A stretch of 26,109 nucleotides of DNA from Paracrocinitomix sp040880585 (GTDB taxonomy: Bacteria; Bacteroidota; Bacteroidia; Flavobacteriales_D; Crocinitomicaceae): the NCBI GenBank assembly GCA_040880585.1, contig JBBDID010000032.1:1-26109 (forward strand). The letters run 5' to 3'. Below are positions 22,800-26,109 of the stretch, in pieces (position 1 is the stretch's first letter; each line of letters begins with the position of its first letter). A program made the position numbers and the translations under genes. The notes below the pieces were generated by a model. It searched no databases and had not been told where the DNA came from. It saw only the letters and a list, made by a program, of their open reading frames with translations.

Positions 22800-25091
22800 T
22801 CAATTCTTAATTAACCTTTGACTCACAGCCCCATCATTCATTGATAGTCGAATAATGTACATCCCTCTTTGTACAGCAGTAAGGTCAAGGTAATACCTTT
22901 CATCTGCTGATTGATCATTAAATATTAGCTTCCCTGAAACGTCAAACACTTCTATTTCTGTCATCTCTTCGAGTTCAATGAAATAGTTTCCATCCCCAGG
23001 ATTTGGATAAATAGTAATCGTGTATTGATCATCCTCGCCATTTATACTATTCGTGGCACAAAATACATTCACCACATCACAATAAGAGGTATCACAACCC
23101 ATAGCATCTGTTACCGTTAAGCAAGGTGTCCAGGTACTGTTTGGCGGATAGGTATGTGAAGGGTGTGCCTGGGTACCCGTGTTACCGTCTCCAAAATTCC
23201 ATTCGTAACTGTACGGTGCCGTGCCTCCAAATGCCGTGCTCGTAAATTGAACAGAACAATTGCTGGTGTCCACCACCCATGCAAAATCTGCATTGACCGT
23301 ACAAGCCCCACAGTCTATGGTAAGCGGGTAAGTGTACGCATCTGTGCAACCGTTAATTGTATCAGTGATGTTGAGAATTACATAATAGGTGCCGTCACTG
23401 CTGTACTCATGCGTAGCATACATGCTGTTACTGCTGAATCCGTCTCCAAAATCCCAACTGTAAGTATATTGACTGCCGGTTGAAACCGGATAAAACCAAA
23501 GAGAATCACAAGTTGCATGAACCGCACTGAAAGCCGCATCACAGGAAGTGGCACAAAACACATTCACCACATCACAATAAGAGGTATCACAACCCATAGC
23601 ATCTGTTACTGTTAAGCAAGGTGTCCAGGTACTGTTTGATGGATAGGTATGTGAAGGGTGTGCCTGGGTACTCGTGTTACCGTCTCCAAAATTCCATTCG
23701 TAACTGTACGGTGCCATGCCTCCAAATGCTGTGCTCGTAAATTGAACAGAACAATTGCTGGTGTCCACCACCCATGCAAAATCTGCATTGACCGTACAAG
23801 CCCCACAGTCTATGGTAAGCGGGTAAGTGTACGCATCTGTGCAACCGTTAATTGTATCAGTGATGTTGAGAATTACATAATAGGTGCCGTCACTGCTGTA
23901 CTCATGCGTAGCATACATGCTGTTACTGCTGAATCCGTCTCCAAAATCCCAACTGTAAGTATATTGACTGCCGGTTGAAACCGGATAAAACCAAAGAGAA
24001 TCACAAGTTGCATGAACCGCACTGAAAGCCGCATCACAGGAAGTGGCACAAAACACATTCACCACATCACAATAAGAGGTATCACAACCCATAGCATCTG
24101 TTACTGTTAAGCAAGGTGTCCAGGTACTGTTTGATGGATAGGTATGTGAAGGGTGTGCCTGGGTACTCGTGTTACCGTCTCCAAAATTCCATTCGTAACT
24201 GTACGGTGCCATGCCTCCAAATGCTGTGCTCGTAAATTGAACAGAACAATTGCTGGTGTCCACCACCCATGCAAAATCTGCATTGACCGTACAAGCCCCA
24301 CAGTCTATGGTAAGCGGGTAAGTGTACGCATCTGTGCAACCGTTAATTGTATCAGTGATGTTGAGAATTACATAATAGGTGCCGTCACTGCTGTACTCAT
24401 GCGTAGCATACATGCTGTTACTGCTGAATCCGTCTCCAAAATCCCAACTGTAAGTATATTGACTGCCGGTTGAAACCGGATAAAACCAAAGAGAATCACA
24501 AGTTGCATGAACCGCACTGAAAGCCGCATCACAGGAAGTGGCACAAAACACATTCACCACATCACAATAAGAGGTATCACAACCCATAGCATCTGTTACC
24601 GTTAAGCAAGGTGTCCAGGTACTGTTTGGCGGATAGGTATGTGAAGGGTGTGCCTGGGTACCCGTGTTACCGTCTCCAAAATTCCATTCGTAACTGTACG
24701 GTGCCGTGCCTCCAAATGCCGTGCTCGTAAATTGAACAGAACAATTGCTGGTGTCCACCACCCATGCAAAATCTGCATTGACCGTACAAGCCCCACAGTC
24801 TATGGTAAGCGGGTAAGTGTACGCATCTGTGCAACCGTTAATTGTATCAGTGATGTTGAGAATTACATAATAGGTGCCGTCACTGCTGTACTCATGCGTA
24901 GCATACATGCTGTTACTGCTGAATCCGTCTCCAAAATCCCAACTGTAAGTATATTGACTGCCGGTTGAAACCGGATAAAACCAAAGAGAATCACAAGTTG
25001 CATGAACCGCAGTAAAGGTTGCGTCACACTGCGCTTGAACAGCATTTGAAAATAGTATAAAAAAAGTTGTGATTGTTAATAATCTTTTCAT
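22800..25091 (-). CDS. Secreted PKD-repeat protein with four near-identical 165-aa units and T9SS tail
   Basis: 763 aa. Residues 1-21 are a signal peptide (ending A-V-Q-A-Q). Residues 22-681 are four tandem 165-aa units, each made of two PKD domains: the first with Y-S-W-D-F-G-D-G-F, the second with Y-E-W-N-F-G-D-G-N. That gives eight PKD domains, each with extra Cys pairs (C-D-A-A-F / T-C-D-S, C-G-A-C) that likely form disulfides. Residues 682-763 are a T9SS type A sorting domain (Y-P-N-P-G-D-G-N-Y, V-F-D-V-S-G-K-L-I). No catalytic domain is present, so a structural or adhesive surface fibre is likely. Copy number probably varies between strains because the DNA units are almost identical. 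It is a single gene with its own terminator. Confidence 0.88.
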   Translation of the reverse strand: MKRLLTITTFFILFSNAVQAQCDATFTAVHATCDSLWFYPVSTGSQYTYSWDFGDGFSSNSMYATHEYSSDGTYYVILNITDTINGCTDAYTYPLTIDCGACTVNADFAWVVDTSNCSVQFTSTAFGGTAPYSYEWNFGDGNTGTQAHPSHTYPPNSTWTPCLTVTDAMGCDTSYCDVVNVFCATSCDAAFSAVHATCDSLWFYPVSTGSQYTYSWDFGDGFSSNSMYATHEYSSDGTYYVILNITDTINGCTDAYTYPLTIDCGACTVNADFAWVVDTSNCSVQFTSTAFGGMAPYSYEWNFGDGNTSTQAHPSHTYPSNSTWTPCLTVTDAMGCDTSYCDVVNVFCATSCDAAFSAVHATCDSLWFYPVSTGSQYTYSWDFGDGFSSNSMYATHEYSSDGTYYVILNITDTINGCTDAYTYPLTIDCGACTVNADFAWVVDTSNCSVQFTSTAFGGMAPYSYEWNFGDGNTSTQAHPSHTYPSNSTWTPCLTVTDAMGCDTSYCDVVNVFCATSCDAAFSAVHATCDSLWFYPVSTGSQYTYSWDFGDGFSSNSMYATHEYSSDGTYYVILNITDTINGCTDAYTYPLTIDCGACTVNADFAWVVDTSNCSVQFTSTAFGGTAPYSYEWNFGDGNTGTQAHPSHTYPPNSTWTPCLTVTDAMGCDTSYCDVVNVFCATNSINGEDDQYTITIYPNPGDGNYFIELEEMTEIEVFDVSGKLIFNDQSADERYYLDLTAVQRGMYIIRLSMNDGAVSQRLIKN
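23049..25028 (-). repeat. Four tandem 495-bp units
   Basis: Units (in gene order) at 25028-24534, 24533-24039, 24038-23544 and 23543-23049. The first PKD half is virtually identical in all four. In the second half units 1 and 4 share one allele (G-G-T-A-P-Y, G-N-T-G-T, P-P-N-S-T) and units 2 and 3 share another (G-G-M-A-P-Y, G-N-T-S-T, P-S-N-S-T), an A-B-B-A order. Confidence 0.95.
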
Positions 25092-25129
25092 CTTAAATGA
25101 GTTAAAAGGATGTGTTATTTTAACTTCAG

Positions 25130-25151
25130 ACGTATTTTTTAAAAAATACGT
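25130..25151. promoter_or_regulatory. Perfect 22-bp palindrome between terC-like and PKD genes
   Basis: ACGTATTTTTT directly joined to AAAAAATACGT, with no loop. It lies 39 bp upstream of the PKD gene start and 109 bp after the stop of the terC-like gene. A loopless AT-rich palindrome fits a dimeric regulator site better than a terminator. The bound protein is unknown. Confidence 0.45.
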
Positions 25152-25259
25152 TGCACAGAAAAAAACAGAAGATTATTTTCTTACTCACCCCCTCATTACA
25201 GAAGCTGTCCCCTTTTCCAATCACTGCTCAGAAAAAAGTAGGTTCAGAAACAATTGGAT

Positions 25260-25976
25260 TTACTTTTTTTCTTTGGGTTTCTTTTTCCTCAATTTCATGT
25301 TCAGCAATTCTACGATTAGAGAAAAGAAAATCGCAAAATAGATGTATCCTTTAGGAATTTCATAGTGCATGGATTCCAAAATCAGCATAAAGCCAATTAA
25401 GATCAAGAATGCCAAAGCTAGAATCTGTAAAGTGGGATTGTTATTAATAAACAGGCTGATTCTCTTTGAAAATATGATCATAATGATCATGGATATAGAA
25501 ACGGCAATTATCATTAATGAGATTTCATCCACCATCCCTACCGCTGTCAGGACAGAATCTAAAGAGAAAATAATATCGAACAATACAATTTGCACAATGA
25601 TCCAACCAAACTTTTTAACCTTTACTATAACATCATTGTGTTTTCCGGAAATTTTTTCATGAATTTCAGAAGTGCTTTTTGCCAATAAAAACAATCCCCC
25701 TGCCAACAAAAGAATATCACGGATACTTACAGGATGTTCGGCGATTGAAAATAAAGGCTCTTTTAAGGCCATTAAGGCCAAAATTCCTATCAGCATGGCA
25801 ATACGGGTTAGCAAAGCCAACACCAGACCAATAAAACGCGCACGAGGTTGTTGCTCTTCAGGCAGCCTGTTGGAGATCAAAGAGATAAAAATAATGTTAT
25901 CAATCCCCAATACAATTTCGAGAAAGGTTAGTGTCAATAGTGCAATCCAGGTATCAGCTAAAAGCCACATTTCCAT
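25260..25976 (-). CDS. TerC-family integral membrane protein
   Basis: 238 aa with about seven transmembrane segments. The two family motifs with buried acidic residues are present: E20-I-V-L-G-I-D-N27 in the first helix and D134-I-I-F-S-L-D-S-V142 in the middle, symmetric around a cytosolic loop (S-E-I-H-E-K-I-S-G-K, V-K-V-K-K-F-G). The C-terminus is very basic (L-R-K-K-K-P-K-E-K-K). TerC/Alx/YkoY proteins export Mn2+ or help metallate exported enzymes; which role applies here is unknown. The length fits the short YkoY-like group without CBS or CorC domains. A matching -7 element is at 26010. It may have its own promoter and is unrelated in function to the neighbouring PKD gene. Confidence 0.9.
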   Translation of the reverse strand: MEMWLLADTWIALLTLTFLEIVLGIDNIIFISLISNRLPEEQQPRARFIGLVLALLTRIAMLIGILALMALKEPLFSIAEHPVSIRDILLLAGGLFLLAKSTSEIHEKISGKHNDVIVKVKKFGWIIVQIVLFDIIFSLDSVLTAVGMVDEISLMIIAVSISMIIMIIFSKRISLFINNNPTLQILALAFLILIGFMLILESMHYEIPKGYIYFAIFFSLIVELLNMKLRKKKPKEKK

Positions 25977-26009
25977 TTAGAGTCGTTTTTATCGTTCAAT
26001 CATATTGTA

Positions 26010-26017
26010 CAAAAGTA
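26010..26017 (-). promoter_or_regulatory. -7 element TACTTTTG upstream of the TerC-family gene
   Basis: Minus strand TACTTTTG matches TAnnTTTG exactly, 33 nt before the ATG at 25976. No clear -33 TTG is visible at the expected distance. Confidence 0.5.
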
Positions 26018-26064
26018 CCTATAAATTGGTGTAAAAAAACAGACTAGGAAAAGTATTAAACGAA

Positions 26065-26109
26065 CTATTTCAACACCGTCACATGGCCACGTTTGGTATG
26101 TCTTTTATC
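26065..26109 (-). CDS. C-terminal end of an unidentified gene, runs off the window
   Basis: Minus-strand frame open from the window edge: D-K-R-H-T-K-R-G-H-V-T-V-L-K then TAG at 26065. The basic composition and clean end before the terC-like promoter suggest a true gene end. Fourteen residues are too few to name the family. Confidence 0.4.
   Translation of the reverse strand, partial: DKRHTKRGHVTVLK

Noticed and set aside
23117..24968. Repeated 61-106-aa open frames on both strands
   Set aside because: They are shadows of the four PKD units, recurring every 495 bp in other frames, with no independent start signals.
23049..25028. Composite transposon or IS array
   Set aside because: The 495-bp units are in frame, encode PKD domains and lack terminal inverted repeats or a transposase.

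Overview
The window looks like chromosomal DNA of a low-GC, free-living type of Bacteroidota, probably Flavobacteriales. The clues are several proteins with a C-terminal type IX secretion (T9SS) sorting domain (the YPNP motif plus a terminal beta-sandwich), PKD, SBBP and BNR repeat proteins, Bacteroidota-type -7 elements (TAnnTTTG), and split HipA genes. Genus cannot be assigned from the sequence alone.

Layout. Positions 1-3300 are an accessory patch. It holds the edge of a REP-associated (Y1-type) transposase with hairpins beside it, then a tripartite HipB/HipS/HipT-like kinase toxin-antitoxin operon behind three operator-like palindromes at exact 40-bp spacing, a GIY-YIG nuclease-fold protein, and a ParD/ParE-like toxin-antitoxin pair. 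Positions 3500-6400 hold a secreted PHB-depolymerase-like esterase with a T9SS tail, a lipoprotein, a small exported protein, a 47-residue single-pass membrane protein, and two copies of a dispersed short repeat. Positions 6795-12727 (minus strand) are a two-gene, stop-start-coupled operon for large secreted beta-propeller proteins, both with T9SS tails.

Positions 12790-14029 have no intact protein gene but are full of structure: a likely frameshifted gene remnant, 42-bp direct repeats, hairpins, tRNA-Phe with its terminator, and a broken copy of the tRNA-Phe 5' half split by a 62-bp two-hairpin insert. Positions 14030-22240 are one giant gene (2736 aa): a signal peptide, an outer-membrane beta-barrel-like domain, 20 Ig-like modules, a unique cysteine-containing domain, 3 more modules and a hydrophilic tail, with no T9SS signal. 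It is followed by tRNA-Val and tRNA-Ala, a T9SS protein made of four nearly identical 495-bp units (eight PKD domains), a TerC-family membrane protein, and the last codons of another gene.

How the parts relate: most of the window encodes envelope or secreted repeat proteins. T9SS would export the esterase, the two propeller proteins and the PKD protein. The giant protein seems to use a different route, through its own N-terminal barrel, and is the best candidate for an undescribed system here.
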